In this document: in pieces, positions 54,129 through 63,813 of the stretch | How positions within the stretch are numbered: position 1 is the stretch's first letter | How the letters are laid out: each line of letters opens with the position of its first letter | From: Azoarcus sp. DN11 | GTDB taxonomy: Bacteria > Pseudomonadota > Gammaproteobacteria > Burkholderiales > Rhodocyclaceae | Assembly (NCBI RefSeq): GCF_003628555.1 | Contig: NZ_CP021731.1 | Location: 4,216,001 to 4,280,000 of the forward strand | Direction of reading: 5' to 3' | DNA: 64,000 bases | Translations under genes and position numbers: made by a program | The notes under the pieces: model-generated | Databases searched by the model: none | The model's input: the letters and a program-made list of their open reading frames with translations, nothing else | What the model was told of the DNA's origin: nothing

Positions 54129-56006
54129 TCACAGCATCACCTGAGTCCCCAATTCGACGACCTGGTTCGCCGGCAGGCGGTAGTAGGTCGCAGCCCCTTC
54201 CGCCTGCCGGGTCATCCACGAGAACAGCGCACAGCGCCAGCGCGGCAGCGCGCCGGGGCCATCGACGATCACCGAGCGGGCGACGAAGTAGGTCGTCAGC
54301 ATGGGCTCCAGCTTCAGTCCGAAACGATCTGCGCCCCCCAGTGCACGGGGCAGGTCCGGCTCTTCCCGGAAGCCGAAATGCACGTCGAGCTGGTAGATGT
54401 CGGGGGCGAGCCGCGTCAGGCGCAGCCGGTCGGCATCGGTGACGTACGGAATTTCCTCGTTGATCACGTGCAGGAACACCGTCTGCTCGTGCATGACCTT
54501 GTAGTGCTTGAGGTTGTGGAACAGCGCGCTCGGCACGACGCTCGTGTCGGAGGTCAGGTACACGGCCGTTCCCGCCACGCGCGGCACTTCGGGGTGCGGG
54601 CTGCGGATGAAGCCGTCCATCGGCACGTCGATCGTGCGCCGCTGCCCGGCGACGAGCGCGCTGCCGTCCTTCCAGGTCGTGAGCGCGACAAAGATGAGGG
54701 CGCCCAGCAGCATCGGGAACCAGCCGCCGGCGGCGATCTTGGTGAGGTTGGAGCCGAAGAAGGCGCACTCCAGGAGCGCGAAGAGCCCCAGCCCGGCCAG
54801 CATGGGCAGGCGGACGCGCCCGGTGATCGACAGGGAGACGAAGACGGCGAGCACGGTCGTGATGATCATCGTGCCCGACACGGCGATGCCGTACGCGGCC
54901 GCGAGCGCGTTGGAGGAGCCGAACTGGAGCACCAGCACCACCACCGAGACCAGCATCAGCCAGTTGACGCTGGGGATGTAGATCTGCCCGCGCTCGCGGT
55001 CGGAGGTGTGCAGGATGCGCACGCGCGGCAGGTAGCCCAGGCGCGAGGCCTGCAGCGTCATCGAATAGGCGCCGGTGATCGTCGCCTGCGACGCGATGAC
55101 CGTCGCCACCGTCGCGAGGCCGATGAGCGGGAAGACGAACCAGTCCGGCGCGAGCAGGTAGAACGGATTCTCGACCGCGGACGCATCGCGCAGCACCAGC
55201 GCCCCCTGCCCGAAGTAGTTGATCAGCAACGCCGGGCACACCAGCCCGTACCACGCGATGCGCACCGCCTTCGCGCCGAAGTGGCCCATGTCCGCGTACA
55301 GCGCCTCGCCCCCGGTCAGCGCCAGGAACACTGCCGACAGCAGCAGGAAGGCCGCGCGCGGATACTCCATGGCAAACGCGAGCGCATGCATGGGATTGAT
55401 CGCGGCGAGCACCTGCGGCGTCTGCACGATGGAATCCAGCCCCAGTACCGCCAGCGCGGCGAACCAGACCAGCGTGATGGGGCCGAAAAACGCGCCGACA
55501 CGGCTGGTGCCGTGCTTCTGGATCAGGAACAGGCTCACGAGGATGCCGATCGTGATCGGCTCGACCAGATGCTCGAACTGGGGCGCGGCCACCGTGAGGC
55601 CTTCCACCGCCGAGAGCACCGAGATCGCCGGCGTGATGATCGCGTCGCCGTAGAACAGCGCCGCGGCGAAGACGCCCGCCGCGATCACCATCGCCGCGAG
55701 CCGCGGCACCTTCGCGGCGCGGCGGTGTGCCAGCGCGGTCAGCGCCAGCACGCCGCCCTCGCCGTCGTTGTCGAACTTCAGCACGATCCAGACGTACTTG
55801 AGCGAGATGATCAGCATCATCGCCCAGAAGAAGGCCGACAGCGTCGCCAGCACGCTCGCCTCGTTCACCGCCAGCGCGTGCGTACCGTGGAACGCCTCCT
55901 TGAACGCGTACAGCGGGCTGGTGCCGATATCGCCATACACGACGCCGAGCGCGGCCAGCGCGAGGCCGCCGAGACTGCTGTGTGAGTGATCCGCGGTTGC
56001 AGACAT
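54129..56006 (-). CDS. kup: Kup-type potassium uptake protein
   Basis: 625 aa; K+/H+ symporter. The first helix [22 protein letters not shown]-like sequence reads [20 protein letters not shown], the family hallmark. About 12 hydrophobic helices follow, then a C-terminal cytoplasmic domain with [20 protein letters not shown] and [15 protein letters not shown] at the end. 34 nt downstream of a KdpE-type regulator on the same strand, so it probably belongs to the same operon. Confidence 0.96.
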   Translation of the reverse strand: [625 protein letters not shown]

Positions 56007-56040
56007 GTTTTTTTCCCGAGTTTGGCGAGTGGGTGCGCGG

Positions 56041-56733
56041 CTAGAGCTGGAAGCGATAGCCGACGCCGATTTCGGTGCGCAGATGCGCCGGTTGCGTGGG
56101 GTCGGCCTCGAGCTTCTGGCGCAGGTGGCCGACGTAGATGCGCAGGTAATGGGTGCTGTCGACGTAGGCCGCTCCCCACACTTCGCGCAGCAGTTGCCGG
56201 TGCGTCATGACCTTGCCGGCATTGGCAAGCAGCACGACGAGCAGGCGGTATTCGAGGGCGGTGAGATGCACCGCCTCGCCACCGCGCGTGACCGTGCGGC
56301 GTGCGAGATCGACCTCGACCTCGCCGAAGCGGACCTGCGCCGCGCCCGCACCACTGCCCGCCTCGGCCCGGCGCAGCAGCGCGCGCACGCGCGCGAGCAG
56401 CTCCCCCACCGAGAAGGGTTTCGTCAGGTAGTCGTCGGCGCCGGCGTCGAGCGCGGTGATCTTGTTCGCCTCGTCGGAGCGTGCCGACAGGATCAGCACC
56501 GGCATGCGCGACCAGTCGCGCACCGCGCGCACGAAATCGGTGCCGTCGCCGTCGGGCAGGCCCAGGTCGAGGACCACGAATTCGGGCCGCCGCGCCACCA
56601 CGTCGTCGAGCGCCTGCCGCAGCGTGGCCGCCTCGAAGACGCGGTAGCCGGCGCGCTCCAGCGTCTGGCGGATGAAGCGGCGGATCTCCTGCTCGTCCTC
56701 GACCACGAGGATGCCGGTTTGATGCTCGCTCAT
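56041..56733 (-). CDS. kdpE: KdpE-like response regulator (OmpR family)
   Basis: 230 aa. Receiver: GILVVEDEQEIRRFIRQTLE, Asp in FVVLDLGLPDGDG, Lys in DDYLTKPFSVGEL. Winged helix: VHLTALEYRLLVVLLANAGK, MTHRQLLREVWGAAYVDSTH and YLRIYVGHLRQKLEADPTQP. The last elements (HYLRIYVGHLRQKLE, RTEIGVGYRF) are characteristic of KdpE. It overlaps the kinase gene by ATGA. No kdpFABC is present in the window; kup follows instead. Confidence 0.9.
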   Translation of the reverse strand: MSEHQTGILVVEDEQEIRRFIRQTLERAGYRVFEAATLRQALDDVVARRPEFVVLDLGLPDGDGTDFVRAVRDWSRMPVLILSARSDEANKITALDAGADDYLTKPFSVGELLARVRALLRRAEAGSGAGAAQVRFGEVEVDLARRTVTRGGEAVHLTALEYRLLVVLLANAGKVMTHRQLLREVWGAAYVDSTHYLRIYVGHLRQKLEADPTQPAHLRTEIGVGYRFQL

Positions 56734-58277
56734 GAGCCTGCTCCCGCCGGGTCCGCGAGTTCCGGTTCGATGCGCGGCGGCTCGCCGCAGGATGGCAGCG
56801 TGAAGCGCACACAGGCCCCGCCTTCGGGCGGATTCGACGCGACGATGTGCCCGCCGTGCGCCTCGACGATCGCGCGGCAGATCGCCAGGCCGAGCCCCGC
56901 GCCCGCTGCCGGCGACTCCGGCGCACCGCGCTCGAACAGATGGAACACGCGCGCGAGGCTCCCCGGCGGAAAACCCGGACCGGCGTTGCGCACCTCGATG
57001 ACGAGCCCGCCCTCGCCGCTGGCGACGTCCACCGCGACCGGCGCACCGGCCGGCGAGTATTTCGCGGCGTTCTCGATCAGGTTGCAGAACACCCGCTCCA
57101 TCAGCACCGCATCGAGGGCGACGAGCGGGAGCTCGGGCGCGACGCCGACCTTCACCGGATGCTCGCGCAAGGCCTCGCCGAGCAGGCGGATGCTGGCGCC
57201 GATCACCTCGTCGATGGCGTGCCAGTCCTTGCGCAGGCGGACCTGTCCGGCCTGCAGGCGGGCCATGTCGAGGAGGTTCTCGACCATCTGGTGCAGGCGG
57301 CCCGCCTGGTCGCGGATCGCGCCGGCCGCCTCGCGCTCCTCGTCGCCGAGACGGCTGCCGGCGAGCGCCAGCGCATCGGCGCGGCCGAACAGCACCGTCA
57401 GCGGCGTGCGGAGATCGTGCGAGATCGACGACAGGATCGATGCGCGCAGGCGCTCGGCCGCCATCTCGAGCTGGCTCGCCTGCGCGACCTCGACGAAGTG
57501 CAGGCGCTCGAGGGCGATCGCGGTGAGCGACGCGACCCCCTCGAGCATCGGCCGCAGGACCGGAAGCCGGGCGTCCTCGTCCTCCTCGGCGCGCACGACC
57601 AGGACCCCGCGACGGCGGGTGGCGCCATTCAGCGGCAGGTACAGGTCCACGCCGCCCGGGCCGGCCACGCAGCTCGACGGCTCGCCCGCCTCGGCACGGA
57701 ACACTGCCTCGAGCACGAGCGATTCGTCGAGCCCGAGCGGATGTCCCGCCGCGGGAAATTCACCCAGACGTTCCCCTTCGTCGGGCAGGAAAAAGCGTGC
57801 TTCGCCACCGGCCTGTTCGCGCACGAAGACGCCGACCTGGCGGACCACCTGCGCGGCGCTCATCGCCCCGGCGAGCGCCTTCGCGAGCGCGTAGAGGGCG
57901 CGCGCAAGCTGCTCCCGCGCCAGGGCCTCGCGCGTGCTCGCCTGCAGGCGCGTCGTGAGGTGGCTGATCACCAGTGACACGACGAGCATCACGGCGAAGG
58001 TCACCAGGTATTGCACGTCGCTCACGACGAAGGACAGCCGCGGCGGGACGAAGAAGAAGTCGAAGGCCGCGACGCAGAGGAAGCTCGCGAGGATCGCCGG
58101 CGAGCGCCCCAGGAGCGCGGCGGCGAAGACGACCGTAAGCAGCATCAGCATCGCGATGTTCGCGAGATCGAGCACACCGCGCAGCGGCAGGCCGATCCCG
58201 ACGATCAGGCCGCAGGCGAAGAGCGCGAGCAGATGGCTCGCGGCGCGCGGAAGATGTTCCAGGTTGTCGATGCGCAT
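56730..58277 (-). CDS. KdpD-like sensor kinase lacking the N-terminal KdpD/Usp domains
   Basis: 515 aa, compared with about 900 for full KdpD. It starts with the KdpD membrane region (DUF4118): SHLLALFACGLIVGIGLPLR, NIAMLMLLTVVFAAALLGRS and AAFDFFFVPPRLSFVVSDVQ. A GAF-like segment follows, then HisKA with SSISHDLRTPLTVLFGRADA and an ATPase domain ending GAGLGLAICRAIVEAHGG and GACVRFTLP. The usual Walker-bearing KdpD N-terminus and universal-stress domain are missing; no remnant is encoded upstream in the 248 bases to the next gene. It pairs with the KdpE-like regulator and, by context, may control kup. Confidence 0.88.
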   Translation of the reverse strand: MRIDNLEHLPRAASHLLALFACGLIVGIGLPLRGVLDLANIAMLMLLTVVFAAALLGRSPAILASFLCVAAFDFFFVPPRLSFVVSDVQYLVTFAVMLVVSLVISHLTTRLQASTREALAREQLARALYALAKALAGAMSAAQVVRQVGVFVREQAGGEARFFLPDEGERLGEFPAAGHPLGLDESLVLEAVFRAEAGEPSSCVAGPGGVDLYLPLNGATRRRGVLVVRAEEDEDARLPVLRPMLEGVASLTAIALERLHFVEVAQASQLEMAAERLRASILSSISHDLRTPLTVLFGRADALALAGSRLGDEEREAAGAIRDQAGRLHQMVENLLDMARLQAGQVRLRKDWHAIDEVIGASIRLLGEALREHPVKVGVAPELPLVALDAVLMERVFCNLIENAAKYSPAGAPVAVDVASGEGGLVIEVRNAGPGFPPGSLARVFHLFERGAPESPAAGAGLGLAICRAIVEAHGGHIVASNPPEGGACVRFTLPSCGEPPRIEPELADPAGAGS

Positions 58278-58525
58278 GATTGCCCCCGATGCACCGCGGC
58301 GGCGGACGCGGCAAGCACCGCCGCCGGTTGCGGGAACCCATTCTGGTACCAGCGGGGTAAAAACGGTGCAAACGGGTTCGTGCGCGGCGCGGCCGCCGAC
58401 CGCTGCCTGTGGCGCCGAATCGACACAAGCCGCCAGCGCCCGCGCATCACAGCGCTCGACGCGCACGCGCCGAGTCGCCATAATTATGAATTCTTAATCC
58501 AAACCAACCCGTGGAGAGCACTTCC

Positions 58526-59002
58526 ATGACGCAGCGCCCGTTCAAGATCCTCGGCATCCAGCAGATCGCCATCGGCGGCCCGAGCAAGGACAAGCTCAAG
58601 ACCCTGTGGGTGGATATGCTCGGCCTGGAAGTGACCGGCAACTTCGTGAGCGAGCGCGAGAACGTCGACGAGGACATCTGCGCGATGGGCAAGGGCCCGT
58701 TCAAGGTCGAGGTCGACCTGATGCAGCCGCTCGATGCGGGGAAGAAGCCGGCCGTGCATGCGACGCCGCTGAACCACGTCGGCCTGTGGGTGGATGACCT
58801 GCCGAAGGCGGTCGAATGGCTGTCCGCCAACGGCGTGCGCTTCGCCCCCGGAGGCATCCGCCGCGGCGCCGCCGGCTACGACATCACCTTCCTGCACCCG
58901 AAGGGCAGCGAGGAGTTCCCGATCGGCGGCGAAGGCGTGCTGGTCGAGCTGGTGCAGGCCCCGGCGGAAGTCGTGGAGGCCTTCGCGAAGCTCGCGGGCT
59001 GA
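58526..59002 (+). CDS. VOC-family (glyoxalase/dioxygenase superfamily) protein
   Basis: 158 aa, two beta-alpha-beta-beta-beta modules: [34 protein letters not shown], then [20 protein letters not shown] and [14 protein letters not shown]. Probable metal ligands are the His in LNHVGLWV and Glu in [10 protein letters not shown]. The superfamily includes glyoxalase I, methylmalonyl-CoA epimerase and extradiol dioxygenases; the size and layout suit an isomerase or epimerase, and the presence of acyl-CoA genes makes epimerase a candidate. GGAGAG precedes the ATG at 58526. Confidence 0.8.
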   Translation: MTQRPFKILGIQQIAIGGPSKDKLKTLWVDMLGLEVTGNFVSERENVDEDICAMGKGPFKVEVDLMQPLDAGKKPAVHATPLNHVGLWVDDLPKAVEWLSANGVRFAPGGIRRGAAGYDITFLHPKGSEEFPIGGEGVLVELVQAPAEVVEAFAKLAG

Positions 59003-59027
59003 TTTTCCGCCCCGCCGCCGCGAAACC

Positions 59028-59903
59028 TCAGAGCTTCGCGGTGTTGAAGGTATCGCAGGACTTCAACGAGCCCTCGTCCAGCCCGATGCGGAACCAGCGC
59101 ACGCGCTGCGCGGAGCTGCCGTGCGTGAAGCTGTCGGGCACCACGCGCCCCTGCGACTGCTGCTGCAGACGGTCGTCGCCGATCGCGGTGGCGGCGCGGA
59201 GCGCATCCTCGACATCGCCCGCTTCCAGCACGTGCCGGGCGCGGTCGGCGTGGTGCGCCCACACCCCGGCGAGGCAGTCGGCCTGCAGCTCGAGCCGCAC
59301 CGACAACTGGTTGCCCTGGCGCTCCGACACGCGCTCGCGCGCCCGCTGCACTTTTTCCGAGATGCCGAGCAGTTTCTGCACGTGGTGTCCGACCTCGTGC
59401 GCGATCACATAGGCCTGCGCAAAATCGCCCGGCGCGCGGAAACGCTCCTTCAGCTCGTTGAAGAAGGACAGGTCGAGGTAGACCTTCTGGTCCACGGGGC
59501 AGTAGAACGGCCCCATCGCCGCCTGCCCGACGCCGCAGCCGCTGCGTGTCGAGCCGGTGTAGAGCACCATGCGCGGCTGTTCGTAGCGCCCGCCCGCCTC
59601 CTTGAAGAGCGCCCCCCAGGTGTCCTCGGTGTCCGCCAGCACCATCGACGAGAAGCGCGCGAGCTCGTTTTCCGCGGCCGAGCGCGGCGCCGCACGATGC
59701 ACCGCTTCGGCCGGCGGCCGCTGGTGCGCGACGCCCGCGGTGTCGAGCACGACGCGCGGGTCGATGCCGAAGTACATCGCCACCAGCGCAATGACGATCG
59801 TGCCGACGCCGATGCTGCGTCCTCCGCCGAACCCGCCTCCCTCTCCGCCTTCTTCGCGGCGGTCTTCGATGTTGTCGCTCTCGCGCCCGTTGCGGAACAG
59901 CAT
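59028..59903 (-). CDS. Neutral zinc metallopeptidase (YpfJ family)
   Basis: 291 aa. A single N-terminal membrane helix (SIGVGTIVIALVAMYFGID) anchors it with the catalytic part outside. The zinc motif HEVGHH is at about residue 169-174. Flanking family segments are LADTEDTWGALFKEAGGRYE, SGCGVGQAAMGPFYCPVDQK with two Cys, VYLDLSFFNELKERF, and QADCLAGVWAHH. The N-terminal 30 residues are rich in Gly, Glu and Arg, as usual. The natural substrate of this peptidase family is not known. Convergent with the VOC gene. Confidence 0.93.
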   Translation of the reverse strand: MLFRNGRESDNIEDRREEGGEGGGFGGGRSIGVGTIVIALVAMYFGIDPRVVLDTAGVAHQRPPAEAVHRAAPRSAAENELARFSSMVLADTEDTWGALFKEAGGRYEQPRMVLYTGSTRSGCGVGQAAMGPFYCPVDQKVYLDLSFFNELKERFRAPGDFAQAYVIAHEVGHHVQKLLGISEKVQRARERVSERQGNQLSVRLELQADCLAGVWAHHADRARHVLEAGDVEDALRAATAIGDDRLQQQSQGRVVPDSFTHGSSAQRVRWFRIGLDEGSLKSCDTFNTAKL

Positions 59904-60047
59904 GTGACTCCCTCGTCGTTTCGATGGCCTGTGACGGTTGCCATTATGACCCGACGTTTGCGTTGCACCCGTAGCGGCGCGTAACGACCCCGGCTGCGCG
60001 GGCCGCAGGGTTGCGTGCGAAGCTGCGCGATGACTCGCCGGACTGGC

Positions 60048-60806
60048 TCAGCGACCGCCCCCGGCCTCGCTGAAGGCGCGCGCGCAAGCCACGCTGCCGG
60101 CGAAGAACCAATCCACACAGCGCTGGATGTCGGCGTGGACGGAGGCTTCGTCGAGCGGCCCTGCCGTGACCCGTTTGAACGACAGCGCCAGCCCATACGC
60201 GATGGCCTCGTGCGTCGCCGGGTTCTGGCGGTCCACCGGGTGGGCGGCAAACCAGAGCATGCCGTTGGCACCCATCGACTCGACGAAACGGGGGGCGCGG
60301 GAGAGGAATTGCGACACCTCCGCGGCGACGATCTCGACGGCGACGAAGTAGAGGAGCCGGCGGCCAAGATCCCGCTCGGCGGCCATCTGGTCCGCCAGGT
60401 GCCGGATCTCGGGAAGGACCGGCCACGCATGGAGCTGCCGTTCCGAGAGGCCGACCTGCCGCGCCGAGGCGATCCACAGCTCGCGGTGGCTCCGCTCATC
60501 CGTTTCCATGCCCTGGAGTTTCCCCGCGACGCGGCGAGCGGCCCGCATCAGGAAGCGCCGCAGGCGCTCGTCCGCCTCCAGCGCCGGCACGGCGGTATAG
60601 GTTTCCCGGATGATCCCGGGAAAGACATCCACAAAGTGCCAGAAACCGCCGAGCAGTGCGCGCGCGTAGCGGCGCTCGTCCGAGTTCTCGGCGGCGCATC
60701 CCTGCATGAGCGGCGAGTCCGCGATCTTGCCGCGGGCTTCGGCCGCGCTTCGCTCCAGCCAGTCCGGCGCTTGGGGCGGCAGTTTGAATTTGCTCACTGG
60801 AACCAT
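60048..60806 (-). CDS. TenA/PqqC/heme-oxygenase-like helical protein
   Basis: 252 aa from ATG at 60806, which has CGGGGGA upstream; the frame is open further but would cross the divergent kinase start. The sequence is nearly all helix. Acid/His pairs typical of heme-oxygenase-like diiron or TenA folds are visible: GFWHFVDVFPGIIRETYTAV (His, Asp, Glu), METDERSHRELWIASARQVG (Glu and His) and FVAVEIVAAEVSQFL (Glu). It could be a diiron oxidase or a TenA-like hydrolase, or a structural relative. It shares a short divergent promoter region with a two-component system. Assignment rests on motif spacing only. Confidence 0.55.
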   Translation of the reverse strand: MVPVSKFKLPPQAPDWLERSAAEARGKIADSPLMQGCAAENSDERRYARALLGGFWHFVDVFPGIIRETYTAVPALEADERLRRFLMRAARRVAGKLQGMETDERSHRELWIASARQVGLSERQLHAWPVLPEIRHLADQMAAERDLGRRLLYFVAVEIVAAEVSQFLSRAPRFVESMGANGMLWFAAHPVDRQNPATHEAIAYGLALSFKRVTAGPLDEASVHADIQRCVDWFFAGSVACARAFSEAGGGR

Positions 60807-60933
60807 TTTTCCCCCGAGACGTCCGTGCTCGAAGAATGCGGTCAGCGCACGTTTATCGAATTCCTGTCCTGTCGCCGCCGCCCGTTGCCCCCTATAGTGC
60901 ATCATACGTCTCTTGTGGATCGGTTCCCAGCGT

Positions 60934-63030
60934 ATGCGGTTCGGCCGCTCCATTCTCTCCTACCTCCATTTCCTCGTTGCCGTCACGGCCTTGCCGTTTC
61001 TGGGCGTGGTGGGCTACGGGTACTACGTCGAACTGCAGGGGGAGTCCGCCCACGCCAAGGCAGCGGCGCACGGCCTGGCGGAGATGGCGGCAGCCAACGT
61101 AGGGGAGTTCATCGTCCGGGGGCGGAATTACCTCGCGACCCTGGCGGGCAGTTCCCCGTTTGCGCTCCTTGATGAAGAGGCCTGCCGCCGCGGGCCGGGC
61201 GCCGACTTCCACGCCCTCCACCCGGAATTCGCCAGCCTCATGCTGGTCGATGCCCAGGGCAGCATTGTCTGCACCACCGCCGGCGAACATCCGCCCGCCC
61301 TGTCGATGGCCGAGCAACCCTGGTTCCGCCAGCTTCTGGACGGCGAGTCGTTTGCCGTCGGCGGGCCGATGGTCAGCCGGCTTACCGGCCGCTGGGTGGC
61401 CATGCTCGCCGCCCCCATCCGCAGCGAAGACGGTCGATTGCGGGGAAGCGTCGCCGTGGCCATGGATCTGGTGCGTTACCAGCTCATCTCGCCCCGCGTG
61501 GGCGTGCCGCAGGGCACCGCGATGACCATCCTGGCGACCGACGGAACGGTCCTGGCGAGGTCCCCGCAGGGCGACAAATGGGTGGGCAGGAACATCAGCG
61601 GGAGCGCGATGGCGGAACACGCGTTGGCGCGCAAGGAGGGCGAGCAGGAGTACGCCGACGTGGACGGCATTACCCGCCTCTGCGGGTTCAGCCCGGTAAC
61701 CGGCGTGAGCTGGGTCGCGGCGGCCGGCATTCCCACCGAAGTGGCCTTTGCCACGGTCCGCAAGCACGCCATTCATGGCGGGATCGTTCTCGTGCTGGTG
61801 ATCACCGTGGCCACCAGCGTGTCCCTGTTCATCGCCCGCATCGTCGCCCTCCCGGTGCGCCGGGTCGCCGACGCCGCCCGCGCCTTGCCGGACGACCAAC
61901 TGGAGTCGCGCCTGACCCCGGAGGGGCCACTGGAGATGAGCGAGGTCGCCGAGAAATTCAACCGCGTACTGGCGGTCCGGGCCCGCGACGCACTGGCGCT
62001 CGACGAGAGTCAGCAGCGGCTGCAGGCCCTGTTCGACAACATCCGGGACGGCATCCTCCTGGTGGACGGCAACGCCGCCCACGTGGACGCGAACCCCGCC
62101 CTGTGCGCGATGCTGGGCTACTCGCGCGAGGAGATGCTGCACATGGCCCTGTGGGACGACGTGCCGCCGCAACTGCACGGCGAACTGGGCGAGATGTGGC
62201 GCCGCTTCCTCGTCACGGGAGCGCTGGAAGGCGAGTTCAAGTGCCAGCGCAAGGACGGAACGCTGGTGGATGTGGAGTACCGGGCCGTGGCCAACTTCAT
62301 GCCGGACCTGCACCTGTGCTCCGTGCGCGAGATCACCGCGCGCCGGCAGACCGAGGAAAAGCTCACCCGCTACACGGAGCACCTGAAGCTCCTCTCCCGG
62401 CGCCTGGTGGAGGTCCAGGAGGACGAGCGCCGGCACCTCGCCGCGGAGCTGCACGACCGCACCGGACAGAACCTGACGGCGATCAACCTGCATCTGAGCA
62501 TGATCCGGGAAAAGGTGCCGCCCGGCGACACCGCCGTTCGCGCCCGGGTGGACGACGCGATGGCCCTGGTCGGCGCAACCGTGGAGGCGGTGCGCGACGT
62601 GATGGCCGACCTGCGCCCGCCGGTGCTGGAAGACTACGGGCTCTCCGCCGCGCTGCGCTGGTACGCCGACGTGTTCTCGCGGCGGACCGGCATCGCCGTC
62701 ACGGTGATCGGCAGCGAGCCGTCGCCCCGCCTGCCCCGGGCGGCGGAAACGGCCCTGTTCCGGGTCGCCCAGGAGTCCCTGAACAACGTCGCCAAGCACG
62801 CCCAGGCGTCGCGGGTGAATGTCGCGCTGGAGGATGGCCCCGCCGTGGCGCGACTCACCATCAGCGACGACGGAGTCGGCTTCGACTTCGACGGCGAACG
62901 CCCCCTGGGAGCCGGCTGGGGCATCGTGTCCATGGAAGAGCGGATCGAGGCGGTGGGGGGCGTGCTGCGCATCGAATCGGTCGCCGGGCAAGGCACGCGG
63001 ATCGTCGTCGAGGCCCCCCATCCGGCGTGA
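60934..63030 (+). CDS. Membrane sensor histidine kinase (dCache-HAMP-PAS-HisKA_3)
   Basis: 698 aa from ATG at 60934; an in-frame TTG lies at 60913. Membrane helix (SYLHFLVAVTALPFLGVVGY), extracytoplasmic double-Cache-like sensor (MLVDAQGSIVCTTAGE, PWFRQLLDGESFAVGGPMVS), second helix (GIVLVLVITVATSVSLFIAR), HAMP, PAS (ALFDNIRDGILLVDGNAAHV), HisKA_3 box HLAAELHDRTGQNLTAINLH and ATPase with ISDDGVGFDFDG and GWGIVSMEERI. A TATAGT at 60892-60897 upstream may be its -10 box. Followed by its probable partner regulator 96 bases downstream. Confidence 0.9.
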   Translation: MRFGRSILSYLHFLVAVTALPFLGVVGYGYYVELQGESAHAKAAAHGLAEMAAANVGEFIVRGRNYLATLAGSSPFALLDEEACRRGPGADFHALHPEFASLMLVDAQGSIVCTTAGEHPPALSMAEQPWFRQLLDGESFAVGGPMVSRLTGRWVAMLAAPIRSEDGRLRGSVAVAMDLVRYQLISPRVGVPQGTAMTILATDGTVLARSPQGDKWVGRNISGSAMAEHALARKEGEQEYADVDGITRLCGFSPVTGVSWVAAAGIPTEVAFATVRKHAIHGGIVLVLVITVATSVSLFIARIVALPVRRVADAARALPDDQLESRLTPEGPLEMSEVAEKFNRVLAVRARDALALDESQQRLQALFDNIRDGILLVDGNAAHVDANPALCAMLGYSREEMLHMALWDDVPPQLHGELGEMWRRFLVTGALEGEFKCQRKDGTLVDVEYRAVANFMPDLHLCSVREITARRQTEEKLTRYTEHLKLLSRRLVEVQEDERRHLAAELHDRTGQNLTAINLHLSMIREKVPPGDTAVRARVDDAMALVGATVEAVRDVMADLRPPVLEDYGLSAALRWYADVFSRRTGIAVTVIGSEPSPRLPRAAETALFRVAQESLNNVAKHAQASRVNVALEDGPAVARLTISDDGVGFDFDGERPLGAGWGIVSMEERIEAVGGVLRIESVAGQGTRIVVEAPHPA

Positions 63031-63125
63031 TGGCGGGGCTGGGCGGCAGGCCGCGCGTTCATATGGACAATCCCCGCGCGCCGCCCTATAGCTATGGATA
63101 GGGGAGTACTCGCTCACGCCCAACA

Positions 63126-63770
63126 ATGACAATCAAGGTTCTGCTCGCCGATGATCACGCCGTCGTACGCGACGGGCTGGGCTTGGTGCTGCAGTCCCAG
63201 ACCGACATGCAGGTGATCGGCGTGGCCGCCGACGGCCGCGAGGCGCTCCATCAGGCGGTGCAGCACGAACCCGACGTGGTGGTGATGGACATCGCCATGC
63301 CGGTGCTCAATGGCATCGAAGCGACGCAGCAGATCCGCGACCGCTGCCCCGACACCGAAGTGGTGATCCTCTCCGTGCATTCCAGCGCCGAGCACGTCTT
63401 TCGCGCCTTGCGCGCCGGGGCGCTGGGCTATGTGCTGAAGGAATCGGCGGGGGCGGAAGTGATCGACGCCGTGCGCGCCGTGCACACCGGCAAGCGCTAC
63501 CTGGGCACCAAGATATCCGACACGGTCATCGAGGACTACATCCGCCAGCGCCACACGGTGAGCCCGCTGGAGGACCTCAGTCCCCGCGAACGCCAGATCC
63601 TCCAGCTGGTGGTGGAGGGGCGGACCAGCGCCGAAGTGGCGGAGATCCTCGCGATCTCGCCCAAGAGCGTGGATACCTACCGCAGCCGGATGATGCAGAA
63701 ACTCGGGATCGGCGACCTGCCGTCCCTCGTCAAGTTTGCCATCCAGCACGGGCTCACTTCCCTCGATTGA
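63126..63770 (+). CDS. NarL/FixJ-family response regulator
   Basis: 214 aa. Receiver: MTIKVLLADDHAVVRDGLGL, phosphoacceptor Asp in VVVMDIAMPVLNG, Lys in GYVLKESAGAEV. GerE helix-turn-helix: LSPRERQILQLVVEGRTSAE and ISPKSVDTYRSRMMQKLGI. It follows the NarL-type kinase on the same strand. Targets are not evident. The repeat block after its stop may mark a mobile element inserted just downstream. Confidence 0.92.
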   Translation: MTIKVLLADDHAVVRDGLGLVLQSQTDMQVIGVAADGREALHQAVQHEPDVVVMDIAMPVLNGIEATQQIRDRCPDTEVVILSVHSSAEHVFRALRAGALGYVLKESAGAEVIDAVRAVHTGKRYLGTKISDTVIEDYIRQRHTVSPLEDLSPRERQILQLVVEGRTSAEVAEILAISPKSVDTYRSRMMQKLGIGDLPSLVKFAIQHGLTSLD

Positions 63771-63813
63771 CCCTTCCCGCAGCATGGCGACGGCAGCCGT
63801 GGGCCGGCCACGC

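Noticed and set aside
60892..63132. A 746-codon open frame antisense to the NarL-type kinase
   Set aside because: Low-complexity His/Arg/Gly-rich translation without motifs; the plus strand has an intact kinase.
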